Of a stretch of DNA of 64,000 nucleotides, positions 23,440-34,269 are shown piece by piece; the stretch's first letter is position 1, and each line of letters starts with the position of its first letter. Below the pieces are notes generated by a model. It made no database searches, was not told where the DNA came from, and saw nothing but the letters and a program-made list of their open reading frames with translations. The DNA is taken from assembly GCA_947683625.1 (NCBI GenBank), contig CANTUR010000623.1, positions 124,001 to 188,000 of the forward strand. Reading direction: 5' to 3'. Made by a program: the position numbers and the translations under genes. Source of the DNA: Mallotus nudiflorus. Its lineage: Eukaryota; Streptophyta; Magnoliopsida; Malpighiales; Euphorbiaceae.

Positions 23440-26400
23440 GCACTAATTATTTGAGTTTTATATGTCAAAGTGACTAGAATAGTTTTGAATATTGGCATTA
23501 TTTACTTAAATTCCTTAGAACTTAGGTTTTTATAATTGTATTTAAATTTTAATTGTTTTTTGTTTAATTTTGATGTTTCTATATGTTGTTTAGTTAGGTT
23601 TGTTCAAGTTGGGATCGATGCAAGTGGAGTCTGAGCAAGAACTTGAAAAGGGAAGCTCAAAATATCTATAAAATCAAGATGAAGAGGCATGCATGGTCAT
23701 GTAAGGCTATACCTGATCCTAAAAAGACTACTTTGTAAAGATACACAGGTGCATGGCTGTACTTAATTCAAGGAAAAAGCCAAACTACTAGTGCACAATT
23801 GTACACATGGTTATGCATGACCATGCCTAATTCGAAGAAATTCAAGGCCTGCTGGTGCATAGTTATGCACATGGTTATGCATAGCCATACTTGGTTTGAT
23901 GATTTCTGGAAACCCAACAATGCACAACTATATATGGCAGGGTTTAGCAAGCGTCTAAGATTTTAACAATTACGACATTGTATGAGCTCAAGGCTCTAAA
24001 GAACACATTAATCACTGTCACAATGGCATGACGTGGAGATAAGGAGTCACCACCTAGGGTGATAACTAGGACAAATAAGAAAATGGTGGTACTCGATTCC
24101 TTAAAAGAAAGCTAGAACTACAACCAGGAGATTCTAGATATGGAATACTAAATTATTTTACTCTTATGTTCATTTAGAATTACTTTATGAATTACTATCT
24201 TACCCTCTATTTACATACAATTTCATATAAACCCTTATTTAAATAATTAATTCCAAGCAAACTAGTCATGAAAAATACATATAAATAATGCATTTATTTA
24301 AATTCATGATCCTAAGTTAGTATATTCTACATTGATTTTCATTAAATGGGCTAAATCTACATGTTTTAATTTATAAGTGAACCTAAAGACTAAAGATCTT
24401 AATTCCTATTTAATTTTAATTAGTGATCCTAAGTCCATTTAGTTTCATTTTAAAAATAAACCTAAATCTACAAATTATGAAGTATTTAAATTAGTGGGCC
24501 TAATTCTACATATTTTAATTCTAAGGTGATCTTAAATCTACAAATTATGGGAAAGGCTTTAATTTAATGAGCTATGTCTAATTAATTTTTATTATCCTAA
24601 AGTGGACCTAGGTCTAAATCAGCTAAATGAGCCTAAATTATTTCTAACCTAATTTCTAAATAGTTATGGGCCTAAAAATGCATTTTAATTAAAATCTAGA
24701 CCTAATTAATTAATAACCTATTAAAGAAAAGGTGAATTTAATTATTGAACCTAAAATTAATTAAATGGGTTAGAGCCTAACATGGGCTTAGGGCTCAAAA
24801 CACATAGAAATAAATAATTAAGTCCAAAAACATTAAAAAAAATAATGAAAATAAAATATCAAACAATCAATGAATCTATCTCTTCTAAAAAACCTAATTT
24901 AGTTAAAGTGACCTTAAACAATAAAGTATTAATAAATAAAGTAATTAATAAGTAACCTAATTCTATCCACTTAAATCTAATTCAATTTTAATTAAAACCC
25001 CTAATTATCTCTATAGCCATTAATTTCAATGAATTACCCAATTAAAACCCTAATCTTACTACTAAGTTAATAAACACACAACCACACACATAATTTCATT
25101 ATTCCTACTATTGGGGATATTACAATGATCTATGACAATAATAAGGAAATAAAAATTAATACGACCTTAAATAAAAATACAAAATAAAGCAACCAACAAA
25201 ATAATAATAAGTAAATAAATAAAGAAAACCTAGAAATTATATTCGACTATAAAATTCAATCCATTACATTCCATGGACCTTCATGGATTTTGCTCTCTAA
25301 GTGAACTCATCATATAACCCTCTCCATAATTACCAACACGAACAAAAATAAAATAATTATTACTGAATAAACAAAATAATAATAATAATTAAATAAAGTT
25401 AAAATTTAATAGAACAAAAAAAAAAAGAAAAAGGTATGAGAGAAGATGGTCTGGATGCAATATTGATCTGCCTCTCAAACTAGTGTAAATCACCATTTCT
25501 TTTAAATGGATCTTCAAAACTTGTTGTTCTCTTTTCAAAAAGCCTACTGCTTCTTCTTTAAAGAACAAATATTTCACAAGTACATATTTTTTGAACACTG
25601 CATAGGAATAAAAGGAAAAGACACCAAAAAGGTCCAGAAAAAGAGGTTGAGAGCCCCCTTAGGAGAGTTTGAGCTAGGTTTATATAGAAAACCCTAGTTA
25701 AAAGACATATCATACTGTGACTTCCTCTCATCATAGTGATAGAGTTTTTATTTTAAAAGGACTTTTGGTTTCCTGAAAAATTTAGATAAATCCTAGAAAA
25801 AGGATTTATCAAATTATTTAACCAATCAAAATTCAGAAAATACAATTTTTTATTTATTGGAAAATAAAAAAATAAACAAAAAACGTTTAATTCTTACTAA
25901 GATTATATAATAATGATCGAAATTACATAATTCTTATCGATTTTATGTAATTCCGATCGAAATTACAGAATTTCGATCTCTTTTTTTAACTTTTAATTAT
26001 AAAAAGACCCCTGAAAGAATTTATATTTTTCAATTAGGTCCTTAAAGAAAACATCACAATTAATTCCTTTAAAAAACCAATTAAACTCTTTTGGAAATGC
26101 ATTTAGACTTTTAAGGTTTCAAACATCAAGTGTTAAAGATCTATTTATAATATTTTCATCATTGGAGTCCTTTGTCGCATCCACACTCAACTATTTTGAA
26201 ATTGGGTGGTTACAACAACCATGCACAATTGTGCACTTCGAAGTATTTCAATTATAGAAGCTTGTTTTTAGGGATTTTAAGGAACAATTATAAATAGTTT
26301 TGTTTTGCCTCTTTTACAGAGGTTGGCTGGTTTAGAAAACATTTGATTTCCCTTTTATTTTTAATAAGAAAAATTTTATTTTATTTTTCATTTGATTTTT

Positions 26401-27201
26401 GTTATCTACTTAAGGATTATTAAAAGTAGATGATTAAAGAAAAATTGTAATCATATTCAAAAGAAGAAGAATAAAAAGGGTTATTTCCTTCCAATTATTC
26501 TTTATACTTTGTTTAATATATTATAATGTTTATGTTTGCAATTTTCAATTCTTCTTCCTCTTTCTTTTCAATTGCCATTAGTAGCTAAATCAGTAGTTGG
26601 GGTTTTAAACCTAGCTAAAAAATGGACTTAACTGGTTAAAATTCATTTCATTAAATCTATAATCAATGATTATTATTGAACTTAATGCTTTCCTAAGATT
26701 GATCACCCTTGGAATTGATTTAGATAATAGGGTGAGATCAGAAGAAGATCCTTATTGAGAACAACATAATAATTTGTTAATTTAATCAAATTGGTCAAGA
26801 GATAATTTGGTTGTTAATATTCCTTGAAAAGATTTTCTTCAATATCGAGAGTAATTAATTTCTTGAGTAGTAAAAGCTAATCATTTGAGTAGTTGTTATA
26901 ATTAATAAATTATGTGAGTGCTTGGGAGAGACATTCATATGTCCAAAGATGCTTAGGAAATGGAATGAATCTATAAGTGATAAGAATATTAACATGAACT
27001 TGTGACAAAATTAAGTCGGAAATAAAAACCATAACATCCATTTAATTAATAAATTTTATAGTAGTTTAATTTTTAGTAAAAAAAATCTTATTTGACTGTT
27101 TAAATAACTAAATATAAAGAGTAGTTTAATAGTCAACATCCACCCTATGGGATTGATATTTTTACTACTTGGACGACTTTGTTTCCTTGCAAATATGAAC
27201 A
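23437..27201 (+). repeat. Athila-type gypsy LTR, interrupted by S1
   Basis: It has the build known from Athila-like LTRs: an early TGAGCACTAATTATTTGAG, then paired inverted motifs (GCATGACCATGC at about 23836, GCACATGGTTATGCATAGCC at about 23869). Then come a long TA-rich part and a GGGATTGATATTTTTACTAC end near 27150, finishing TATGAACA at 27201. Without S1 it is about 1.47 kb. No primer site is visible to the right, and target duplications do not match, so it may be the 3' LTR of an element whose interior is lost. Confidence 0.6.
23929..26214. mobile_element. S1: solo LTR (same family as S2), reverse orientation
   Basis: A 2.3-kb block flanked by a perfect 5-bp duplication ACAAC (23924-23928 and 26215-26219). 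Its left end, through CAAGCGTCTAAGATTTTA and AACCAGGAGATTCTAGATA, is the reverse complement of the right end of S2. Its right end (GAAATTGGGTGGTTACA) is the reverse complement of the S2 start TGTAAGCACCCAATTTC. Canonical TG at the left end has become TA. No internal genes, so a solo LTR. Short open frames at 25389-25697 have no meaning that I can see. Confidence 0.85.
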
Positions 27202-27915
27202 ACCACTCTAATGCTTCAATATAATTTTAATATTCTCAATGATTTCTCTTTTTTTTATATTGTGAACTGTTAATTAAAAATTGCCCATCGTATTTTACTT
27301 TTTCTCTACCCATCTTTTTCTCTTTTTTTTTTACTTTGATCTCAGTTTTATTTATTTATTTTTTCTATATATCTCCTTCAATCAAATGCTTTTTTTTTCT
27401 TTTTTTTTCTACTTTTTCTCTATCACCATATTTTTCCATATTTTTTCAACTTTAATCTCTCTCTCTCTTTCTCTTCTTATTTCTTTTTTTCCATGGATCT
27501 CCTTCTTCAAACCGAAGGCTACGCCTTTACGATTATTCTTCTTTGAAAAGAACAAAATAAAAATGGAAAATTACACCATCCCTAGATTTACATTTGTAAG
27601 TTTCTTTTTCTTTTTAGTGATTTGTTTCATAATTTTTTAATTAATTTGTTTGCTTTCAGGTTTTTTCTAATGATGAAACTTATAAATATGTGCTATGTTC
27701 ATGAGAAATTGGAAGAAATCAGCATATGAAAAAGTAGGTTAAAAATGCATGATTTTTACTTCTTTTTCTTTTTTTAAGCTTTGTTTTGTGTTTCCATATC
27801 CAGAAATAGTGATTTTGTTTTGATTGGTAATATAATGGTATTATTACTATATGGAATATTATGATATAAAAGGTTAAGTAATTTAATTATTTGAGTAATG
27901 ATTTTTTTTGTCTGT
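27202..27915. other. T-rich sequence with an exon-like fragment
   Basis: 27240-27520 is a poly-pyrimidine-rich stretch, and the 119-codon open frame over it (27281-27640) is low-complexity Phe/Leu/Ser and probably not a gene. 27560-27595 (ENYTIPRFTF) is followed by GTAAGT at 27596 and a pyrimidine-rich TTTGCTTTCAG ending at 27659. It then resumes with SNDETYKYVLCS. This looks like two short exons around a 64-bp intron. I do not recognise the gene, and a stop follows soon after. Confidence 0.35.
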
Positions 27916-28149
27916 GTAAGGAACTGCAGGGGGTAGGTGAATAGAATAATTACAAAATTAGGAAGTGAGAAGATTGAAGAAGGAAATCAAGGAATTGATT
28001 TATGTAAATTAGGAATGATTGATACAAATTAGTGATTATACTACCAAAGATATATGTATGTAAATACTATATATATGTTTGTATTATGAAGGAAGAAATA
28101 TGAAGAAAAATATTTCCTCAATTCTACTCACAAATTCTTATTTTTAACA

Positions 28150-28161
28150 TGGTATCAAAGC
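28150..28161 (+). promoter_or_regulatory. K2 primer-binding site
   Basis: TGGTATCAAAGC directly follows the LTR end TTTTTAACA. It differs by one base from the usual copia site for initiator tRNA-Met, TGGTATCAGAGC. Confidence 0.85.
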
Positions 28162-28192
28162 AAACAATCCTAAGGCTCTAAAACTAAGAACA

Positions 28193-29110
28193 ATGGCAAA
28201 ATTGATACACCCAATGGTGACAAAAGAGAAACCTTATGCTACTATTTTAGATGAATTGATGATAAAGATGCAATAAGAATTGAGCCAGACCCTAACCCCA
28301 CCGGCTTTAAATCATGATAACTTTAGTAGCTAGATGGGTATCAAACTTAATGGAAAAAACTATGTTCGTTGGTCTCAAGTAATATAGATGTACATAACGG
28401 GCAAAGATAAACTTGGATATATCCTCGATGACACTCCTTAGTCCAAGTTAATAGATCCAACTTTCTGGAAGTAGAGGATGGAGAATGCCAATGCAAAAGG
28501 ATGGCTGATAAACTCAATGGAACTATCTTTGATTGGTAATTTCATTTGATATCCAACTACCAAAGAGGTATGAGACTCTATTGCTATCACTTTTTTTTAT
28601 GGATTAGACACTTCCCGAGTGAATGAGCTAAAAAGGAAAGTAGGTCATATGAGGTAGGTACGAGGAACTATTGAATCATATTACAATAATCTCCAAGGAT
28701 TATAGAGGGAGATAGACTTTTAGAGACAAAACCTAATGAAGTGTGCTACGGATATCTAGATCTACAATGCCAATATCCAAGAAGATAGAGTCTATACCTT
28801 TCTGGATGTGCTAGATGACAACTTAGACAAGGTTCAAAGTGAATAAGATTATGCTTAAGTCCAGAAGGAGGATATTCAGTAAGCTGTCATGGTAAGTGGT
28901 ACAGAGACAATACTACCAAGTGCTGCCATAATCTCTAAAGGGTATATGACTCATCCATTAAGTCTCTAGATGTCCAAGACTAGATTATCACCTATGACTA
29001 GTGGAAAGAAGAAGATAGAGGGAGGAGCTGAAGAAGGGTGCACCCATTGTGGGAACCCCAAACATACCTGAGAAACCTACTTCAAACTACATGGGTATCT
29101 TGTGGTGGCA
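28193..29110 (+). pseudogene. K2 gag with zinc knuckle
   Basis: From ATG 28193 the frame reads MAKLIHP. Further on come the gag core blocks LNGKNYVRWSQVI, MYITGKDKLGYI, KGWLINSMELSLIGNFI, ESYYNNLQGL and EDRVYTFLDVLDDNLDKV, all typical of one copia gag group. About ten in-frame stops, many of them TAG or TAA at former Trp or Gln codons, break it. The zinc knuckle at 29039-29080 reads CTHCGNPKHT then stop-ET-Tyr, so the last Cys of Cys-x2-Cys-x4-His-x4-Cys is lost. Gag would form the particle and bind RNA. Protease follows directly in the polyprotein. Confidence 0.9.
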
Positions 29111-29269
29111 AGATCTAAAAAAGAAATGTGAAGTAGTTACAGGTAAGATTACTAAACAAGCAACACACACCATAGGCCAAGCATCACTTATTGAGTCTCT
29201 AGTACTAAACAAGGAGTCTCCCGCTACTATAATTGAGCTTCCTAATAGTTCAGGTAACAAGGGTCTTTA

Positions 29270-29545
29270 ACTGACTAGATTATTAATTTAGAGGCAACTG
29301 ACCATATGACCTTTGATAAAAAGGACTTAATGGTATTTACCTAGCCAAAATGAACGTGTATTGCAAATGCCAATAGAGTGACATATCTGATCACTAGAGC
29401 CAGCAAAGTTGCACTATCCCCATCATTTTCCTTACCCAGCACACTATTAGTTCCTTCATCATCAAATAAACTTCTCTCTATAGGATAAGATACTAATGAA
29501 TTAAATTGTTATGCACTAATGTATCCTACTTTCAATTTGTTTTAG
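29270..29545 (+). pseudogene. K2 aspartic protease
   Basis: The frame INLEATDHMTFDKKDL matches the copia protease start, which in this group reads DSGATDHMTF. Asp, Ser and Gly have become Asn, Leu and Glu, so the catalytic Asp is gone. Downstream blocks (ALSPSFSLPSTLLVPS, NKLLSIG, LNCYALMYPTFNLFQD-like) lead into the pre-integrase. Family role: polyprotein cleavage. Confidence 0.85.
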
Positions 29546-30500
29546 GATATTCTCACGAAGGAGATTATTGGTCATGGTACTAAGAGGGGGGGTTATACTA
29601 CATGGGTGACTTCAGCTCTAGCAAAGCTAATAGTGTGTACCAACTAAGTAAAAATGATAAGTAGATAATGTTATGGCATTACTAGTTAGGACATCCATCC
29701 TTGAGTTATATGAAGCATATATTTCTAAGTTTATTCTCTAGGTTAGTTTAGTCCAAGTTTGAGTGTCACACTTATACTCTAGTAAAAAATCATCGTGTAC
29801 TACACCTAGTTAGCTCAAATAAAAGTATTGTACCTTTCTCATTAATTCACTCTAGTGTTTAGGAACCATCCCCTTGCCCTGATGCTTCAAGTTGTAAATG
29901 GTTTATCACTTTTATTGATGAATGTACATGTATGACTTGGTTATATCTGATGAAATAAAAAAGTGAGGTATTTAACATATTCATATCCTTTCATAGCATG
30001 ATTAAGAACCAATACTAGGCCAAACTATAAATCCTTCTCTTGGAAAATGGAGGGGAGTATATTAACAATAACTTTCAATAGTATTTTCAAACTCTTGGCT
30101 TATACCATGAAACCTCATGCTCTCACACACCATAACAAAATAGTGCTATAGAACGGAATAATAGACATACACTTGAGATAGCTCGAGCTCTCTTACTTGT
30201 TGCTTAGGCTTTAAAGTGGTATTGGGCATATGTAGTTTCTACTATGGTCTATCTTCTAAATAGACCACCATCCTAGGTTTTGGACTTTCAGACTCCCCTT
30301 TAGACTTTTGCTCAGCATATACACCTACCTTCAATTTTAATTCTTCCAACCCTAGTATTTGGCTTAGTAGGCTATATTCACCTCCTTAAAACCCAGTGGA
30401 ATAAACCTGATCCTTGTGCAGTTTGGTGTGTTTTCTTAGGCTCTAAAGTTTATAAAAAGGGATATCAGTGTTATGATCCTACTTCTCAGTGCCTATACAC
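29546..30500 (+). pseudogene. K2 integrase
   Basis: Pre-integrase (GHGTKR, then LWHY-stop-LGHPSLSYMKHIF in a related frame) leads to the zinc-finger end (FECHTYTLVKNHRV), then to the core. In the core the first catalytic block reads LIHSSV-stop-EPSP, where DVWGPSP is expected, and the second reads ENGGEYINNNFQ for DNGGEY. Both acidic residues are altered; the Glu of the third block (AIERNNRHTLE) remains. After the core come YWAYVVSTMVYLLNRPPS and NKPDPCAVWCVFLGS, which are the standard end blocks. Frame is kept over long stretches but with stops. Confidence 0.9.
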
Positions 30501-30639
30501 TACTCTAAATGTCACGTTTTAGGAATCTAACATGTTCTTTATACATTGGGATTCTTATTCTTTTATTTAAAGGGAGAATACAAATGTAAGAAAGAAATGG
30601 GTATCAAAAAACTAACTAAGCTGGGGATTAGTAGGCTCT

Positions 30640-30800
30640 AAGCATGATGAGGGGATATGCGATAACTTAGAATTAGGCTCCGATCATGATGAGGGGATGG
30701 GTGGAAACTTGAAATCCATGCATGATGAGGGGACTGGTGGAAACTTAAAATCTGAGCATGATGAGGGGGTAGGTGGAAACTTAAAACATGATAAAGGAAA
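30640..30800 (+). repeat. 36-bp in-frame tandem repeat in the K2 IN-RT linker
   Basis: Four imperfect units centred on CATGATGAGGGG with spacing of about 36 bp. In one open frame (30697-30915) they encode GGNLKSMHDEG, GGNLKSEHDEG and GGNLKHDKG. This is the variable linker between integrase and RT. The last copy has lost part of the unit. The linker repeats keep the reading frame. Confidence 0.75.
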
Positions 30801-31089
30801 TAGAGACTTAGTGTTCGAGTATGTTGGTGAAGACCAAACCGAGCATGGAAACTTAAAAAACCCTCCCTTGGCTGTTCAAAGCGATCTATCTCTTAAGAAT
30901 ATTATTGAGGTATAGTCTCTAGATTCTCCTTCAAATTTAAATTATTTTTTTTATAAATTACCTTTCAAACATAGCTAGGGAAAGCCACCAAACCGATATC
31001 TACCTTACTAAGAAAATAAAGAAGAAAGATACTCTATTACTCTATAGTCCAAGAAATAGACTTTTAGATCTTTTAAAGGCCTTTGCACA

Positions 31090-31292
31090 TAAGCTCTCAA
31101 CTGAGTGTGTTCCTCATAATGTGCAAGAGGCATTAACAGAACCTCAATGGACTCAAGCCATAAAGGATGATATGACTACTCTCCAAAAGAACAGTACTTG
31201 GACTCTTATTCCATTTCCAAAGGGAAAAAGAACTATATGATGCAAATGGGTGTTCTTTATTAAAGAAAAAGCAAATGGATTGGTAGAAAGAT
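31090..31292 (+). pseudogene. K2 reverse transcriptase, N-terminal part
   Basis: The frame shows VQEALTEPQWTQAIKDDM, TTLQKNSTWTLIPFPKGKR and CKWVFFIKEKANGLVER, the opening blocks of copia RT, with one stop at a former Gly/Cys position. It ends exactly where the LTR of G2 starts. The next block, YKARL, is found 16.5 kb away at 47757. Confidence 0.9.
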
Positions 31293-31294
31293 GT

Positions 31295-33401
31295 TGTGAG
31301 TGACCTGACTTTTTTTGTTGCATTTTACGTCTCTTAGTTTCAAGAAAAATTGGTTTCATAAGGGTCTTTTGTTTCTGAGGGACATGGTAACTTTACTAAA
31401 TATGGATAGATGATTGGTCTTAGGAGGAACAAGATGCTTTTTTTGGTTTTGTGGAGTTGCCACTTGATTTTTAAAAAATTAAGAAAAGAAAAGGGGTAAC
31501 ATCGGGTCACTCAGCAAGTATTACCCCTAGTAGATATTTTATGGTTCGAGGGATTGCATATACTTTTTGACTATTTTTGACTATTTCTTATTATATGATG
31601 TTCGATGTATAGCTACCGCAATACACTAAGTTTTGGCAATGATAGTTTGCATAGAATTCACATAATTCATTAGATAGTGGAAGATAATAAAGCTAAAAGA
31701 TATTATTATTACGTCACTTTCTTAATAAAATACATATAAAAGGAAAAAAAAGATTGCAGATAAGTAAATCTAATGAATTCGCAAGGTAAATATGATCGTT
31801 CACATAACTTGCTCAGTCACATGAATAATGGGATAAGCAATGGACACTCGATCATTTGAAAGCATAAGAAAAATGTGGATAATCATGCATGCTTACAATG
31901 ATTATTTCTGTTATAATGATAATATAAAGGATGCATGATGTCATCATTAGACATAAAACATGATGACTCTATTTCAAGATATGAACTTTCACATTATTGA
32001 TATTTATGATGTGATTTCATGTTTCAAAACTAGAGGATGTAAAATGATGATATGAAATAAGCATAATAAAGCATAAATTATTCATATTGCATGCAATATT
32101 GCGAGTCTCATCACACAAGAAAAATAGTATTCTTAAAATGCTGGTGATGATAAAATAAAATGTAGTGTGATAAAATAAACATGCTAAAATGATTGTGTGG
32201 TCCTTAGACTCAACCACGCTTGTGTGGGTTTTGAAGCTTTAGCTTCAAGGGATTATCAAGCTTTCCTCATCAAGAGTTTCAAAATGACAACAGAGTGATG
32301 CTAGTTTATATACCTTTTAAGTGTGCTTTAATAAAGATGAGGCTTGGTTTGGTGGAAAAGAGGTCTAATCTGCTAAGAAAAAGATAGTGGGAGAGTAAAA
32401 ACTACCTAGAAAAGGGTTTTTAATGCCTTCTATTGGATAGATTTTTTCGTGTATATGCTTTCACTTGCTCCCCCCTTAAAATAGGGTGTAGAGGCACCTA
32501 TTTATAATGAAAAAAGATAGGGAAGAGGGGAGTATAGGCATGGTGACATGCGTGTTCCTATGACTGAGTACGTGACCATATGAAGTGTGCGTGATTACGC
32601 ACTTGGCATATGACTATGAACTTAGCATGTGGTCATGTGCTAGCACGTGGTCTAATGCACTTGTGAGCTGTTACGAGCACTTTTATGCTTTACACAATCC
32701 ATTTAGGCCTTACGCATACTATTCCAAGGTTGGTTACTAGGGTTTTTAGGCCTTCTAGGCATTTCTAAGGTCTATTTTATCAAATTTAGCCTCAATTTTA
32801 GCACGTGACATCTAGAGGTGTTTATGTGCACTTATGAGCAATACACGCTAATGCTCGGGTTATTTTAGACTATTCTAGGACCACTCCTAAAAGTTTTTAA
32901 GCCTTCTAGATTTGTTTTTGAAGTCTGTTTTATGTGGTTTGGCTTCAATTGTAGCGCATGACACCTCGGGGTGTTTATGGCTTTATGCATACTTCTAAGT
33001 AACATGCGCTAATTCTTGGGTTATGTTGGACTATTTTGGGACCACTTCGAGAGGTTTTAGAGCCCTCTGAATGTGTTTCTAAAGTTCATTTTATCAAAAT
33101 CAATTTCTATTTTTTCATAAAGTTGGGTCCCAATAAAAAAATATGAATACCAGCCTAACAATCTGAATGTTCCGAGAAAGGAATTCTCAAAATAGGCTTC
33201 TCATTGTTCTAATAATTCATATTTCATAACGTCAAAGCACAACTTAATGGCTTGGTGATTGATTTTGCACACTGGTGGGGTCGATTAGGTTTTTAAGGTT
33301 GCATACTTTATAGGTGTTACAAATGAGTAAACTCTAGTCATCTCGGTTGGTTCATTTCATCATTAGACCTTTTTAAGGATAGTCAAATTTTAGGTATGAC
33401 A
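31295..33401 (-). repeat. G2 3' LTR (left)
   Basis: It starts TGTGAGTGACCTGAC and ends AGGTATGACA, followed by the polypurine-tract complement. It aligns over its whole length with 45716-47754. It contains two and a half tandem copies of a unit of about 155 bp (starts near 32719, 32872 and 33030), each with ATTCTAGGACCAC, TTAGCACGTGACA and GGTGTTTATG blocks. A minus-strand TATAAATA lies at 32499-32506. Confidence 0.9.
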
Positions 33402-33414
33402 GTTGCCCCCTACT
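33402..33414 (-). promoter_or_regulatory. G2 polypurine tract
   Basis: The minus strand reads AGTAGGGGGCAAC immediately before the 3' LTR. It shares the AGGGGGCAAC core with G1. It primes plus-strand DNA synthesis in the live element. Confidence 0.8.
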
Positions 33415-33548
33415 TCATGTGTGTTGCATAGCCACTTAGCGCTAGTGTCAATACATGTAAAGCAAAATGCAAATATGCAAAAAATCATTTTATGAGGAGA
33501 TAGGCACTTACATGAGTGTTGTGTTATTGGGATTTGATAGTTAGGATA

Positions 33549-34269
33549 CTACTACTATAACCTTTTAAGGTGTCTGTGAATAGATAGATGCTACCACTAT
33601 AACCACTTTAGGTGTCAAGCAAATAGAATCATGCTATTATAACCTCTTCAAGTGTTAAATAAATGGAATCATGCCACTATAACCTCTTTAGGTGTTAGGC
33701 AAACAGAATCATGCCACTATAACCTCTTTAGGTATAAGGCAAATAGAATCATACTACTATAACCTCTTCAAGTGTCAGGTGAATAAAATCATGCCACTAT
33801 AACCTTTTTAGGTGTCAGGTGAATATAATCGTACCATTATAACCTCCTTAAGATTTTGGCAAATAGAATCCTACCACTATAACCTATTTAGGTGTCAGGT
33901 AAAATGATAATGCCACTATAACCTCTTTTGGTGTTAAGCGAAAAGATAATGCCACTATAACCTCTTCTAGTGTTAGGCAAAAAGATAATGCCACTATAAC
34001 CTCCTCCGGTGTCAGGTAATGCCATTATAACCTCTTTCGATGTTAGGTAAAAAGATAATGTCACTATAACCTCCTCCAGTGTCAGGCAATGCCATTATAA
34101 TCTCTTCTGGTGTCAAGCAAAAAGACAATGCCACTATAACCTCCTCTGATGTCATGCAAAAAGATAATGCCACTATAACCTCCTCCAGTGTCAGGTAATG
34201 CCACTAAAACTTCTTTCGATGTCAGGCAATGCCACTATAATTTCTTATAGTGTCAGGTGAAAAGATATT
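33549..34269. repeat. G2 3' minisatellite, left part
   Basis: About 19 units of 34-43 bp, each centred on CCACTATAACCTC followed by TTTAGGTGTTAGGCAAA or CTCCGGTGTCAGGC. The unit length shortens towards the right end. The array continues after solo LTR S2 at 36355. It is analogous in position to the 35-bp array of G1 but differs in sequence. Confidence 0.9.

Larger units (their letters stand above)
28150..31294 (+). mobile_element. K2: Ty1/copia retrotransposon, split by G2
   Basis: The plus strand shows, in order, primer-binding site, gag, zinc knuckle, protease, integrase and the first part of RT. The RT frame stops at 31291 in the codon pair Glu-Arg, where the LTR of G2 begins, and resumes at 47757 with Tyr-Lys-Ala-Arg. 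The rest of RT, RNase H and the 3' LTR are missing because G3 begins near 47820. The 5' LTR ends AACA at 28149; its start cannot be fixed without the partner LTR. Confidence 0.9.

Noticed and set aside
27281..27640. 119-codon ORF rich in Phe and Leu, membrane-protein-like
   Set aside because: It is a by-product of a T-rich tract; low complexity, no conserved domain, and the frame crosses an intron-like border.
31430..31460. GTGGAGTTGCCA inside the G2 LTRs (also near 45881)
   Set aside because: Resembles the primer-binding site, but it lies in the middle of both LTRs, not at the edge; probably coincidence or a short internal duplication.
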